A DNA stretch of 64,000 bases from Rhodococcus sp. P1Y. Lineage in GTDB: Bacteria > Actinomycetota > Actinomycetes > Mycobacteriales > Mycobacteriaceae. Where the stretch lies: assembly GCF_003641205.1 (NCBI RefSeq), contig NZ_CP032762.1, positions 1-64,000 on the forward strand, given 5' to 3'. The position numbers were made by a program, and so were the translations under genes. Below are positions 20,273 through 29,447 of this stretch, in pieces (within the stretch, counting starts at the first letter, position 1; each line of letters opens with the position of its first letter). The notes beneath the pieces were generated by a model. It was not told the DNA's origin. It searched no databases and was given only the letters and a program-made list of their open reading frames with translations.

Positions 20273-21572
20273 GAGAAGTTCTCCGAGAGATGGGGTACAG
20301 CGGGAAGAGCGGCCAGAGTGTCGACCCGAGCACGAAGGTCGTCGAGTGCAGCGTCGTCGGTGTCGGGGCGAAGCGCGTAACTGATGATGTCGGCGACCTC
20401 GGTGAATGCGAGTTCGTCGAATCCGCGGGTTGCGAGCGCAGGAGTGCCGATGCGAACGCCACTGCTGACCATCGGCGGCCTGGGGTCGAAGGGAACAGCG
20501 TTTCGGTTGACGGTGATACCGACCCGGTGCAGTCGGTCCTCCGCCTGCTGACCGTCCAACTCCGACTCGCGTAGATCGACGAGAACCAGGTGTACATCGG
20601 TGCCGCCGCTGACGACGTTGATTCCCGCCGCGCGAGAATCGTCCGCCAGCAGCCGATCTGCCAGGATCTTGGCCCCGGCGAGTGTGCGTTCCTGCCGCTC
20701 ACGGAACTCCGGCTCCGCAGCCAACGAATGCCACGGCTTTGCCGGCGATCACGTGCTCGAGCGGGCCGCCCTGCTGTCCGGAAAGACCGAGGAGTTGAAC
20801 TTCTTCGCGAGCGCCGCGTCGTTGGTGAAATCACGCCGCCGCGCGTCCACCGAGGTCTTGTGCGTGGTGGAGGTGACGACGTGCGCGTGCGGGACGGGAG
20901 ACGGGTGCAGGCCTGCTGCGACCAACCCGGCGAAATGGGCCATGTCGACCATCAGGTACGCGCCGACCTCGTCGGCGATTCGTCGGAACTCCGCGAAGTC
21001 GAGCTGGCGTGGATACGCCGACCATCCGGCCACGATCAACTTGGGCTGGGACTCACGTGCGATGCGCGCGACCTCCATGTCGATACGGTGATCGTCCTCG
21101 CGAACGTGGTAGGCGGCGACCTTGTAGAGCTTGCCGGAGAAGTTGAGCTTCATCCCGTGCGTGAGGTGTCCGCCGTGCGCCAGATCCAAGCCGAGGATGG
21201 TGTCCCCCGGGGTCAGCAGCGCCGCCATCGCGGCTGCATTCGCCTGCGCACCGGAATGCGGCTGGACGTTGGCGAATTCGGCGCCGAACAGGCTCTTCAA
21301 GCGGTCGATGGCCAATTGCTCGATGACGTCGACGTGTTCGCAGCCACCGTAGTAGCGCCGGCCCGGATAGCCCTCGGCGTACTTGTTGGTCAGCACCGAA
21401 CCTTGCGCCTCCATCACTGCGGCGGGTGCGAAGTTCTCGCTTGCGATCATTTCGAGGTGCTCTGCTGGCGAAGCAGCTCTGCACCGATGGCTCCGTGAAC
21501 CTCCGGATCGATCGAGGCAAGCGAACCGCTCAACGTCTGCGATGGAGTGGGGGATTCGGTCTGCAGAGTCAT
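20269..21572 (-). CDS. glyA: Serine hydroxymethyltransferase, frameshifted
   Basis: PLP enzyme of about 434 codons that joins glycine and methylene-THF to give serine and THF. SHMT hallmarks: [59 protein letters not shown], and THKT with the PLP Lys near 20865. Frame changes lie near 21450 and, close together, around 20750-20860, where THKT is followed by scrambled sequence. The start is ATG 21572 ([16 protein letters not shown]) with GAAAGG six bases upstream, 37 bases from operator copy 2. First gene of the glyA-soxBDAG-folP-pabC run; it uses both products of sarcosine oxidase, glycine and methylene-THF. Confidence 0.92.
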
Positions 21573-21604
21573 GAGAACCTTTCCGGGCGACCTCTTGAGA
21601 TCAC

Positions 21605-21622
21605 CAACTGGTATATCAACTG
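21605..21622. promoter_or_regulatory. Betaine/C1 regulon operator, copy 2
   Basis: Contains TGGTATATCA (21609-21618), flanked by an outer CAACTG direct repeat. It is in the gap between divergent glyA (start 21572) and the GntR gene (start 21692), so it can control both. Same core as the copies at 13679, 25811, 29503, 32323 and 36086. Confidence 0.65.
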
Positions 21623-21691
21623 ATTGTCAGAGTATGCTTGCGATGATCTGTTGGTCAATACCGAGTTCGAATTCAGTTGACGGAGAGCGCT

Positions 21692-22346
21692 ATGACACAA
21701 CCGAGCACCACGCTCGCGCCGCAGGGAACCTCCAACGCCGACAACGCGTACACGATTCTGCGTGAACGTTTGATCATGCTCGAGATCAAACCGGGCGAGC
21801 CGATCAACGACGACAAGCTGGGCGCCGAACTCGGCTACGGCCGTACGCCGGTCCGCGAAGCCCTCAAACGGCTGGAGCGGGACCGCCTTGTCGTGGCCTT
21901 CCCGCGGCGGGGAACGTTCGCCACCGCGGTCGACATGACCGAGCTGTCCCCATCTCGGAGATTCGCAAGAAGCGAGCCTCTGGCCGCAGCACGTGCTGCC
22001 GAAACAGCGACGCTCGAAACGCGGAACTCACTCGTCGAACTCGCGAATGAGGTCGAGTCGATCTCCGACAGCGAGGATCCCACCGATGTCCTACGCATCG
22101 ACGTGCGCGTCCATCATGAGATCTACCGTGCCGCGGGCAACGCGCGAAGACATCCTCGTCGGACTGGACGCGCACGCGACCCGCATCTGGTGCCTGTTCA
22201 TCGATCGTCTCCCGCACGTGGCCGCTCACGTTCGTGAGCACGCCGCGCTGCTGCGGGCGATCGCGGACAAGATGCCGACCTCGCCGCATCCCTCACGCTT
22301 CGAGCACGTCGTGGGTTTCGAGAACGCCGTTCGAGGGCTTCTCTAG
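21692..22346 (+). CDS. GntR-family regulator, FCD type (frameshifted)
   Basis: About 217-residue regulator of the FadR/FCD branch: winged helix LGAELGYGRTPVREALKRLE with wing FPRRGTFATAVDM, then the helical ligand domain (LEPLAAARAAE, VRVHHEIYRAAGNA, HVREHAALLRAIADK). Frame changes occur near 21945, 22145 and 22275. It is paralogous to the GntR at 31593-32254: both have IML(E/D)I near the start and the same GRTPxREALKRLE(x)(D/E)RLVV core. Divergent from glyA with operator copy 2 between. ATG 21692 follows CGGAGAG. It is the likely regulator of the glycine/sarcosine genes; the effector is unknown, with glycine, sarcosine or betaine the natural guesses. Confidence 0.8.
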
Positions 22347-22617
22347 CCACAGACCGCTCGAGAGCCGTCGTCCCGCCCCAGATGCCGAACGGTTCGTTCA
22401 CCGACATCGCATGCTCGCGACACCGATCGGCAACGGGGCACTGCGCACACACGAGCTTGGCAGTGTGCTCGGCCCGTGTCAGCGCGTGACCTCGAAAGTC
22501 CTGCTCCGGGAAGAACATCACGACCGGCATCCTGCGACACGCGCCACGAAGTTGCCAGTCCCAATGTTCGATTACGGCTGCGGGCAATTCGACGGTCAAC
22601 CGTCTCTTGCTGCTCAC
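22198..22617 (-). CDS. WhiB-family iron-sulfur regulator
   Basis: Actinobacterial WhiB-like protein that binds an oxygen- or NO-sensitive [4Fe-4S] cluster. The four Cys are in RGACRR and LVCAQCPVADRCREHA, followed by the family turn EPFGIWGGTTALER. The open frame runs on to 22198 and overlaps the 3' end of the convergent GntR gene by about 149 bases. A single frame change near 22365 would instead end it at a TAG at 22343-22345, where the two convergent stops would share CTAG; given the many indels here this shorter form of about 91 residues is plausible. GTG 22617 has GAAGGA nine bases upstream. Target unknown; it lies downstream of the Rieske oxygenase gene. Confidence 0.75.
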   Translation of the reverse strand: MSSKRRLTVELPAAVIEHWDWQLRGACRRMPVVMFFPEQDFRGHALTRAEHTAKLVCAQCPVADRCREHAMSVNEPFGIWGGTTALERSVAREALERRSRNPRRARSVRDAARSASCPRSPAAARRAHERERPRAGDDR

Positions 22618-22717
22618 TGTGACCAGTCCTTCTTCGAATCGACGCCGTGGACGGGGCCTGTTTGCGTTCGCGGAGATCGTGACAGCCGACCGGCCGCGTC
22701 CCTGGGCATCGGGGTCG

Positions 22718-23836
22718 TCAGTGGGTGATGGCGTTGCGAACCCAGTCGTGGAATTCGCCGAGATGGTGCTCGCTGGGAACCAGGACTCCGCCGTCGCGAT
22801 AGCGTCGTGAGTCCATGGCCGGCTGGCAGCGCTCGCACGCGTCGAAATCCTGCTGGTTCACGCGGTGGAAGAGTTCGACCGACCGGTCGAGGTCGCGGCC
22901 CGCCGCCACCACATCGGGCAGGTACAACCAATCGCATTCGACGATGGTGCGGTCGGCGGCCATCGGGAACATCCGATGCACGATCACATGGTCGGGAACG
23001 AGGTTGACGAACACCTGAGGCCTGATCGTGATGGCGTAGTACCGACGATCCTGCTCGGGCGTGACACCCGGAATCGGATCGTGCCCGGCCGACCCATCGA
23101 CGGTGAATCCCTGTACACCCTCACCGAACTCGGCGCCGTGGCCCACGTAATACTGGGCGGCGAATCCGTCCGCGAACTCAGGGAGAACTTCGGTCAGCTC
23201 GGGATGGATGGTCGCGCAGTGGTAGCACTCCATGAAATTCTCGATGATGAGCTTCCAGTTCGCTTTCACGTCGTACGTGATACGACGTCCCAGCTCGAGA
23301 TCCTCGACGCGGTACCGGTCGATCGACTCCACGTCGCCCAGGCGATCTTTGACATCTTGGACCACCGTCAGTTCGAACTCCGTCGGATTGTCGCCGAGAT
23401 TGACCCACATATCCCAGCCACTCCCGTACGGCCACGTTCTCGAGACCGTAGCGGGTCCGGTCGATATCGGGCATCTTGGTCAGATTCGGCGCTGCGATCA
23501 GCTTGCCATCGAGATCGTAAGTCCAAGCGTGGTACGGGCATTGGAAGGAGCGCTTGACCTCGCCGCTCTCTTCCGTACACAACTTCGCTCCGCGATGGGA
23601 GCAGATGTTGAGGTAGGCACGAATCTCGCCCTTCCTCGTACGGGTCACGATGACACTTTCGCGGCCAATGGTGACCGTCTTGAATGCGCCCGGCTTGTCC
23701 AGGTCCTTCGATCGCACGGCGCAGATCCACATCTGCTCGAAGATTTTCTCCTGCTCGAGCTTGAAGATCTCGTTGTCCGTGTAGTACGCCCCGGCAGCGT
23801 GGAAATGAGGCTCTCGGGTAGCTGGGTCGATGTCAC
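22718..23836 (-). CDS. Rieske oxygenase alpha subunit, glycine betaine demethylase-like, frameshifted
   Basis: About 372 codons. The Rieske [2Fe-2S] motif is CSHRGAKLC...CPYHAW (two Cys, two His; about residues 90-115). The mononuclear iron site is ENFMECYHCATIHPEL with its His residues. This layout is shared by glycine betaine monooxygenase (GbcA) and aromatic-ring hydroxylases. The island of dimethylglycine and sarcosine oxidases argues that it demethylates glycine betaine to dimethylglycine and formaldehyde. Frame changes lie near 23790 and 23415. GTG 23836 follows AGGGAGACC. The reductase and ferredoxin genes upstream (23907-25428) are its likely electron donors. Stachydrine or carnitine-type substrates remain possible. 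Confidence 0.75.
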
Positions 23837-23906
23837 CGTGTGGTCTCCCTAGGATTTCGTGCAGATGATGGGGTGGGCCGGAAGTCGATCGATTCCGGCC
23901 GTCGAG

Positions 23907-25066
23907 TCAGATGGTTGTCAGTGCCGCCGGGGCCGACAGCTGGCGACGCCACCGGGTGAACAGACGCACCTGGTCGACGCCGAGCACTGCTACCGGTATT
24001 CCTTCGCGGCGGTAGATCGCGAGGTAGCTTCCGGATTCGAGGCTTCCCGCTTCGATCGCGAATTCGGTTCCAGGGCCGGCAGTTCCGGCGAACTGAATAC
24101 GAGAACCGTATTGATCGGACCAGAAGTACGGGGCTTGACGTGGCAGCCTTGGTAGCCGCCGGCCAGGAGGGTCTTCACCGCGACTGCGGGCCGCTCGACC
24201 GCACCCGCCCAGTGCTCCACCCGTCGATGGCCGCCCTCGAAGTCTCGCCACGCCGCGCAGTCTCCGACGGCGACGGGATGGACGTCGCGCCGCCGCTCAC
24301 ACAGGATGCCGTTGCCGATCTCGATTCCGCTTGCGGCAAGCCATTCGACGTTCGGGATTCCACCGATTCCGACGACGACCACGTCGGCGGGAATGTGCCT
24401 GCCGTCCATCAGATCGACGCCCGTCACACGGTCCGCGCCGGTCAAGGCCGCGACTCCGACTCCACAGAGCAGGCCGGTTCCGTTGACGCCGTGCAAACAT
24501 GCGACGGCAGAACCGAGTTCGGGGCCGAGAGGTCCCGACAGCGGTGACGGCGCCGCCTCGATCACCGTGACGTCGAGGCCGAGCGTGCGGGCGGTGGAGG
24601 CAACCTCGGAACCGATGAAGCCCGCGCCGATGACGGCGAGCCGTGCACCGGGGACCAGTTCGGCGCGCAATCGATCCGCGTCGTCGATCGTACGGATGAC
24701 GTGTACGCCGGCCAGCCGTTCCGAGCCCGGCCAGTTGCGTGCTCTGGAACCGGTGGCGAGCACGAAGCCGTCGGCCCGCACTTCGGTTCCGTCGGACAGC
24801 GCGACGCTGCGAGAACCGGGATCGAGGTGTTCGGCCGTGACCCCGAGCATCCAGTTCGCGTCGAGGTGTTCGTCGTCGCCTTCGAGGGACAACGAGGCAG
24901 CGTCCACGGCACCGGCCAGATACTCCTTCGACAGCGGCGGGCGGTCGTACGGCCGCGTCGCCTCGGCCCCGATGACGTCGATGTGTCCGTCGAAGCCCTG
25001 AGCGCGAAGGGCACGAACGGCGCTCAATCCGGCGAGCGAGGCACCGATGACGGCGATCTTGTTCAT
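23907..25066 (-). CDS. FAD-dependent NAD(P)H:ferredoxin reductase, frameshifted
   Basis: About 386 codons, of the putidaredoxin-reductase/BphA4 type. Two Rossmann motifs are visible, MNKIAVIGASLAGLSAVRAL (FAD) and GARLAVIGAGFIGSEVASTA (NAD), together with YDRPPLSKEYLAG, VLATGSRARNWPGS and VAVGDCAAWRDFEGG, the FAD-ribityl contact. One main frame change near 24150 moves the C-terminal domain (YFWSDQYGSRIQFAGTAGPG) to another frame that ends at 23907. ATG 25066 overlaps the ferredoxin stop as ATGA. It passes electrons from NAD(P)H to the Rieske ferredoxin encoded just upstream and so to the oxygenase. Confidence 0.85.
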
Positions 25067-25428
25067 GCGAGCTCCTGCTTCTTGGCTTCGAGACGGCTGC
25101 GGATGTCCGGTGGCAGGTTCGGTGCGGCGGCGCTGAGTTCGACGTAGATGATTCCGTTCTCGATCACCACGGTGTGGGTCCGAACGGGGAGCTTCGCCGG
25201 CGGGCAGTCGACGGCTCCGGTGCGGAGGTCGAACTTGGACGCGTGCAGCGGGCACTCCACTTCGCAGCCTTCGACCCACCCGTCCGCCAGTGACGCGTCC
25301 TGATGCGAGCACGTGTCGTCGATGGCGAAGACTTCCTCGTCCGTGTGGAACACCGCGATCGGAGGCGAGATGTCGACTCTGCGGGTGTCTCCGGGGGGCA
25401 AGTCTGCCAACGGACAAATCTCCAACAT
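25063..25428 (-). CDS. Rieske-type ferredoxin
   Basis: Intact 121-residue electron carrier. The Rieske motif is TCSHQDASLADGWVEGCEVE followed by CPLH (Cys-His and Cys-His ligand pairs), in the compact NirD/BphA3 style: MLEICPLADLPPGDTRRVDI at the start and GAVDCPPAKLPVRTHTV after the second ligand pair. ATG 25428 has GAAAGG upstream; the longer open frame to 25461 lacks a ribosome site. First gene of the ferredoxin-reductase-oxygenase run on the minus strand. With a separate ferredoxin and FAD reductase, the oxygenase is a three-component system rather than the two-component GbcAB type. Confidence 0.92.
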   Translation of the reverse strand: MLEICPLADLPPGDTRRVDISPPIAVFHTDEEVFAIDDTCSHQDASLADGWVEGCEVECPLHASKFDLRTGAVDCPPAKLPVRTHTVVIENGIIYVELSAAAPNLPPDIRSRLEAKKQELA

Positions 25429-25465
25429 CGGAAGCCTTTCTTGGCGCGCTATGTGAAACACGTCC

Positions 25466-25479
25466 TGTTATACGCAACA
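25466..25479. promoter_or_regulatory. IclR-type site before the ferredoxin operon
   Basis: TGTTATACGCAACA: TGTT and AACA arms around ATACGC, 38 bases upstream of the ferredoxin start. Its reverse strand, TGTTGCGTATA, differs by one base from TGTTTCGTATA immediately upstream of the IclR gene (27639-27649), suggesting that IclR binds both. Confidence 0.45.
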
Positions 25480-25564
25480 ATGTGACCATCGCCATACCTT
25501 CATGTCAAGCATTGCTGCGTACAGCCAATGGCGTGACGGCACGAACGTCCGATTTGCGCGTTTT

Positions 25565-25641
25565 TTGCCTGTTGAGGGCCCGGTCCGCGCACGCGGTGAT
25601 GGAAACTTAACCGCAGGGGAGTCGTCGGGCCACTCAGGCAA
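25565..25641. other. Long imperfect stem-loop, possible structured leader
   Basis: TTGCCTG (25565-25571) pairs with CAGGCAA (25635-25641) and GGCCCG (25577-25582) with CGGGCC (25626-25631). An inner GCGGT/ACCGC hairpin lies at about 25593-25614. The end CACTCAGGCAA recalls the 3' part of glycine riboswitches, but the conserved core was not found, so no family is assigned. Confidence 0.3.
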
Positions 25642-25810
25642 CACAAAGTTTTCATGCGCGCAAGTCGCGCGAGACGGGGCGGCCGACAGCGGCGCACCTT
25701 ACCAGCAATCGGAACGTAACGGCTGCTCACGAGCGGTCTGAGTGCTCGGATCCGCCGGGGTAACCACCCCACGTACAGATCGAATCCGCGGACCAAGATT
25801 TTCGAGAATG

Positions 25811-25824
25811 TAATATATCAATTG
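25811..25824. promoter_or_regulatory. Betaine/C1 regulon operator, copy 3
   Basis: TAATATATCAATTG, identical to the reverse strand of copy 1. It is 120 bases upstream of folD (start 25944). Confidence 0.65.
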
Positions 25825-25943
25825 TCGCGTTAGGTGCTACAGTCGCTCGCACGCCCTGCCGAACCGTAGTCGGCGGCGTCGCCACGAAGCTCGGCATCGG
25901 TCGGCTTCGGGCCCTACATCGACTTTCACCGAAAGGCCGTTTC

Positions 25944-26796
25944 GTGACCACTGCATCCCTAATCGACGGCAAGCGGGTAAGCAGAGATCAAGGCGCAGCT
26001 CGCGGGCCGTATCGCCCTGCTGCAGACCCAGGACGTTCGCCCGGACTCGGCACGATTCTCGTCGGCGACGACCCCGGGAAGGTCGTACGTCGCGGCCAAG
26101 CATCGGGACTGCCAGCAGATCGGTATCCATTCCATTCAGGTCCACTTGCCCGAGACGGCGAGCCAGGAGGACATCGAGGCCGCGGTTCTCGCCCTGAACG
26201 CCGATCCGAAGTGCACCGGCTTCATCGTCCAGCTTCCGCTACCCCGCACGTCGACACCCGCCGTGCTGAACCTCATCGATCCGAACAAGGACGCCGACGG
26301 CCTGCATCCGACCAATCTCGGCAAGCTCGTGCTGGGGATGCCCGGTCCACTTCCCTGCACACCGAGGGGAATCATCCAATTGCTCAGGCGGCACGATGTG
26401 CCGATCACCGGTCAACGGTTCTGCGTGATCGGATGCGGGGTCACGGTCGGACGACCACTGGGGCTGATGCTGACGCGACGCAGCGAGCACGCCACGGTGA
26501 CTCTGTGCCACGAAGCGACCACCGACACCGCCGCCCACACGCGCGCCGCGGACGTCGTGATCGCAGCGGCAGGGGTGGCGAACCTGGTCCAGGCCGACTG
26601 GATACGGCCCGGCGCCACCGTGCTGTCGGTGGGGATCACCAGAACGGTCGAGGGGATCCTCGGGGACGTCCATCCCTCGGTGAGCGGAGTTGCCGGAAAG
26701 CTCAGCGGCGCGACCGGCGGAGTCGGACCGATGACGCGGGCGATGCTGCTGACCAACGTCGTCGAGATCTCCGAGAACGTGCACAGCGCGGCCTGA
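25944..26796 (+). CDS. folD: Methylenetetrahydrofolate dehydrogenase/cyclohydrolase, frameshifted
   Basis: Bifunctional enzyme of about 283 codons that converts methylene-THF to methenyl-THF and formyl-THF with NADP. Seen: LGTILVGDDPG and SIQVHLPETASQEDIEAAVL, then GFIVQLPLPRTSTPAVLNLI, PNKDADGLHPTNLGKLVLG, the Rossmann CVIGCGVTVGRPLGLMLTRR and GATGGVGPMTRAMLLTNVVE. The catalytic Lys region (YVAAKHRDC) sits near a frame change at about 26085; another is near 25980. GTG 25944 (VTTASLIDGKRVS) follows GAAAGG. With PurU downstream it takes folate-bound carbon from betaine methyl groups toward formate. Confidence 0.9.
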
Positions 26797-26828
26797 TCAC
26801 CGGCGAGCATGCCGCCGGCGAGGAGCGA

Positions 26829-27630
26829 CTACGCCCCTGGCATGAACTCTTCCCGGTAGCCCATACGCTCGCTGATCTCTGCGGCAGCGGCGATCACGTC
26901 GGACACGACGTCGCGCATCCGTTCTTCGCTGAAGCGATACACCGGTCCGGACACGCTCAGCGCTGCCGACGGCATTCCCGCATAGTCGCGGATCGGAGCG
27001 GCAATCGAGTTGAGCCCCTCCTCGTACTCCTCGGCGACCACTGCGTAACCGAGGCGCTGGGCTGCGTCGAGTTCCTCTTCGAGCCGTCGCACCGACGTGA
27101 TGGTGTGCTCGGTGAAGCGCTTCGAGAACCACCTGCTCCAGTGCTTCGCGTCGATCGTGCGAGTTCAGGTGAGCGAGCAGAATTTTGCCGCTCGCGGTCG
27201 CGTGGAGCGGGTCGATTGACCGATCCAGTTGTGAGTGCCGACGGCCGCTGGCCCGCGCGCCTGGTCCAGATGCACAGCCGCGTGCGAACGAAGAACCGCG
27301 ACGTTGACCGTTTCACCGACCTTGGCGGCGAGCCGCTCACACACCGCGTGGCCTTGTTCGGTGACCTCGAGACGCTCGGGGACCGCAGCGGCAAGGCGCA
27401 GGATTCCCAGGCTCAGCCGGTACTTGCCGCGGTCGTACGCCTGGGTCACCATCTCGTGCTCCTCGAGCGACCCGAGCAGCCGCGAGGCAGTTTGATTGCA
27501 CGCCGATCTCGGCTGCGATGGCACTCACGCCTGCTTCGCCGGTTCGAGCGAGGACCTGCAGAACGCGCATCGCCCGATCGACCGACTGAACATTTCCGTC
27601 TGCAGACCTAGTTCCATCACTTTTGGTCAT
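26829..27630 (-). CDS. IclR-family transcriptional regulator, frameshifted
   Basis: About 267 codons. The N-terminal helix-turn-helix (VQSVDRAMRVLQVLARTGEA, then SAIAAEIGV and ASRLLGSLEEHEMV in the next frame) is followed by LEVTEQGHAVCERLAAKVGE and the effector domain GLNSIAAPIRDYAGMPSAAL, ending EISERMGYREEFMPGA. Frame changes near 27500, 27230 and 27100. ATG 27630 has no ribosome site; a TATAGT hexamer ends 6 bases before the ATG, so the transcript is probably leaderless. It lies between folD and the formaldehyde-oxidation genes and may control the Rieske operon through the shared TGTTnCGTATA site. Confidence 0.8.
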
Positions 27631-27665
27631 GAATGCACTATACGAAACATTACTTGACAGTAAAC
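27631..27665 (-). promoter_or_regulatory. Leaderless promoter and IclR-type site of the IclR gene
   Basis: On the minus strand TATAGT (-10) lies 6 bases from the start ATG with a weak -35, TTTACT, about 16 bases further up. The -10 overlaps TGTTTCGTATA (27639-27649), the same motif as before the ferredoxin operon, consistent with autoregulation. Confidence 0.45.
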
Positions 27666-27736
27666 ACAGTCACCGAGCGCACGCCGGCCACGCCAGAAGG
27701 AGGCGACGTGTGAGGCCCGTGACGCAGGCGCGAACT

Positions 27737-28365
27737 TCAGCTCCCGCGCTTGATCCACTCCGAGATGGGGCTTCCGCTCCTATGGTGGTCCCGTCCCCGT
27801 GTCCGGTGAACACACTGGTCTCCGGCGGTAGCGCGAAAAGACGGTCCCGAATGGATCCGATGATCGTCGGAAAATCGGAGTAGGACCGGCCGGTCGCCCC
27901 TGGCCCGCCTGCGAACAGCGTGTCACCGGAGAACAACGCACCCAGTTCAGGTGCGGAGAGGCAGATCGAGCCGGGTGAATGGCCCGGCGAGTGCAGGACC
28001 TCGACCTCGGTACCCGCTATCGCGATGCGCTGCCCGTCCTGCAACGGCCAGTACTTCACGTCCGGATGCGTCATCTTCCACAACACTTCGTCGCCGGGAT
28101 GCAACAGCACGGGAGTATTCAGTCGCTCACCCAGCTCGGGCGCGACGGTGACGTGGTCGTTGTGTCCGTGGGTACACACGACCGCATTGACGTGGCGGTC
28201 ACCGACGGCGGCGATGATGGCCTCGGCGTCGTGGGCGGCGTCGACGACGACCACCTCGGTGTCGTCACCGATCAACCAAATGTTGTTGTCCACGGCCCAC
28301 TCGCCGCCGTCGAGGGCGAAGACGCCCGAGGTCACGACCTTGTCGACGCGAAGCCTGCCGCTCAC
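27737..28365 (-). CDS. Metallo-beta-lactamase-fold hydrolase, glyoxalase II-like
   Basis: About 208-residue Zn hydrolase. The metal-binding motif is CTHGHNDHV (HxHxDH), with further ligands in [13 protein letters not shown] and SGDTLFAGG and the C-terminal [15 protein letters not shown]. One frame change near 27770 hides the true end, which reads SEWIKRGS and stops at 27737. GTG 28365 overlaps the stop of the dehydrogenase gene upstream (GTGA). This pair is standard in actinobacteria: the dehydrogenase forms S-formylmycothiol and this hydrolase probably releases formate and mycothiol. It removes formaldehyde generated by the Rieske demethylase. Confidence 0.85.
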
Positions 28366-29447
28366 AGCACGACCACCGATCGCAGAACGTGGCCCGCATG
28401 CATCGTGTCGAACGCTTTCTCGACGTCGTCCAGTCCCACCCGCTCGCTGACGAACTTCTCCAGCGGCAAGCGTCCCTGCTGATACAGATCGACGAGCATC
28501 GGGAAGTCCCGCTCGGGCAGGCAATCGCCGTACCAGGAGGACTTGAGGGATCCACCACGCGAGAACAGGTCGACCAGTGGCATGTCGAGGACCAGGTCGG
28601 GCGTCGGAACTCCGACGAGAACGACGGTGCCCGCGAGGTCGCGAGCGTAGAAGGCCTGCTTCCACGTCTCCGGCCGCCCGACGGCGTCGATGACCACGTC
28701 TGCCCCGAATCCGCCGGTGAGCTCCCGGACCGCCTCGACGACATCGCCGGCGTTCGCGTCGATCACATGGGTTGCTCCGAGCTCGCGCGCCCAATCGAGC
28801 TTGTTGCCGTCGCGGTCGATCGCGATGATCGTGGTTGCGCCTGCGAGCTTCGCGCCCGCGATGGCCGCGTCGCCGACGCCGCCACAGCCGATCACGGCGA
28901 CCGAATCACCACGTCCGACTCCCCCGGTGTTCACGGCGGCGCCGAGGCCTGCCATCACGCCGCACCCCAGAAGTCCGACGACGGCGGGGTCTGCGTCGGC
29001 GGCGACCTTGGTGCATTGCCCTTCGTGTACCAAGGTCTTGTCGGCGAACGCACCGATACCGAGGGCCGGGGTCAGCTCGGTGCCATCCTCCAGGGTCATC
29101 TTCTTCGAGGCGTTGTGTGTGTCGAAGCAGTACTGCGGGGTGCCCTTGCGGCAGGCACGGCATTCGCCGCAAACGGCCCGCCAGTTCAGAACGACGAAGT
29201 CGCCCACCGCTACTCGCGTTACCGCATCACCGATCTCCTCGACGATGCCCGCCGCCTCGTGCCCGAGGAGGAACGGGAATTCGTCGTTGATTCCGCCCTC
29301 TCGGTACGTCAGATCCGTGTGGCACACACCGCACGCCTGGATTCGCACCACGACATCCGATGTACCCGGGTCGGGGACGACGATGTCGACGGTCTCGACA
29401 GGGGCACCCTGCGACCGGGCGATCACGCCACGCACGTTGTGCGACAT
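28362..29447 (-). CDS. mscR: S-(hydroxymethyl)mycothiol dehydrogenase (zinc alcohol dehydrogenase family)
   Basis: Intact 361-residue NAD-dependent medium-chain dehydrogenase. The catalytic zinc site is [14 protein letters not shown] and [14 protein letters not shown]; the structural zinc is held by the Cys residues of [15 protein letters not shown]. The Rossmann motif is [20 protein letters not shown]. The family oxidises the mycothiol adduct of formaldehyde and can reduce S-nitrosomycothiol. ATG 29447 has AAAAGGAA six bases upstream; operator copy 4 lies 56 bases upstream. Co-transcribed with the metallo-hydrolase. Confidence is high for the family and good for the mycothiol substrate, given the genus and context. 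Confidence 0.88.
   Translation of the reverse strand: MSHNVRGVIARSQGAPVETVDIVVPDPGTSDVVVRIQACGVCHTDLTYREGGINDEFPFLLGHEAAGIVEEIGDAVTRVAVGDFVVLNWRAVCGECRACRKGTPQYCFDTHNASKKMTLEDGTELTPALGIGAFADKTLVHEGQCTKVAADADPAVVGLLGCGVMAGLGAAVNTGGVGRGDSVAVIGCGGVGDAAIAGAKLAGATTIIAIDRDGNKLDWARELGATHVIDANAGDVVEAVRELTGGFGADVVIDAVGRPETWKQAFYARDLAGTVVLVGVPTPDLVLDMPLVDLFSRGGSLKSSWYGDCLPERDFPMLVDLYQQGRLPLEKFVSERVGLDDVEKAFDTMHAGHVLRSVVVL

Larger units (their letters stand above)
25429..25943. other. Divergent control region, ferredoxin operon / folD
   Basis: 515 bases without a credible gene. It holds a TGTTATACGCAACA site (25466-25479), a long stem-loop (25565-25641) and operator copy 3 (25811-25824). Short open frames here have no family features or ribosome sites. 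Confidence 0.6.

Noticed and set aside
19043..20380. 445-codon open frame antisense to soxB
   Set aside because: Arises from GC-rich third positions of soxB; no ribosome site and no recognisable motif.
25565..25641. Glycine riboswitch
   Set aside because: Only the CTCAGGCAA-like end matches; the conserved core and tandem arrangement were not found.
1..28400. Large region of pseudogenes undergoing decay
   Set aside because: Breaks are single-base changes that hit essential genes while coding sequence stays otherwise perfect; sequence error fits better.
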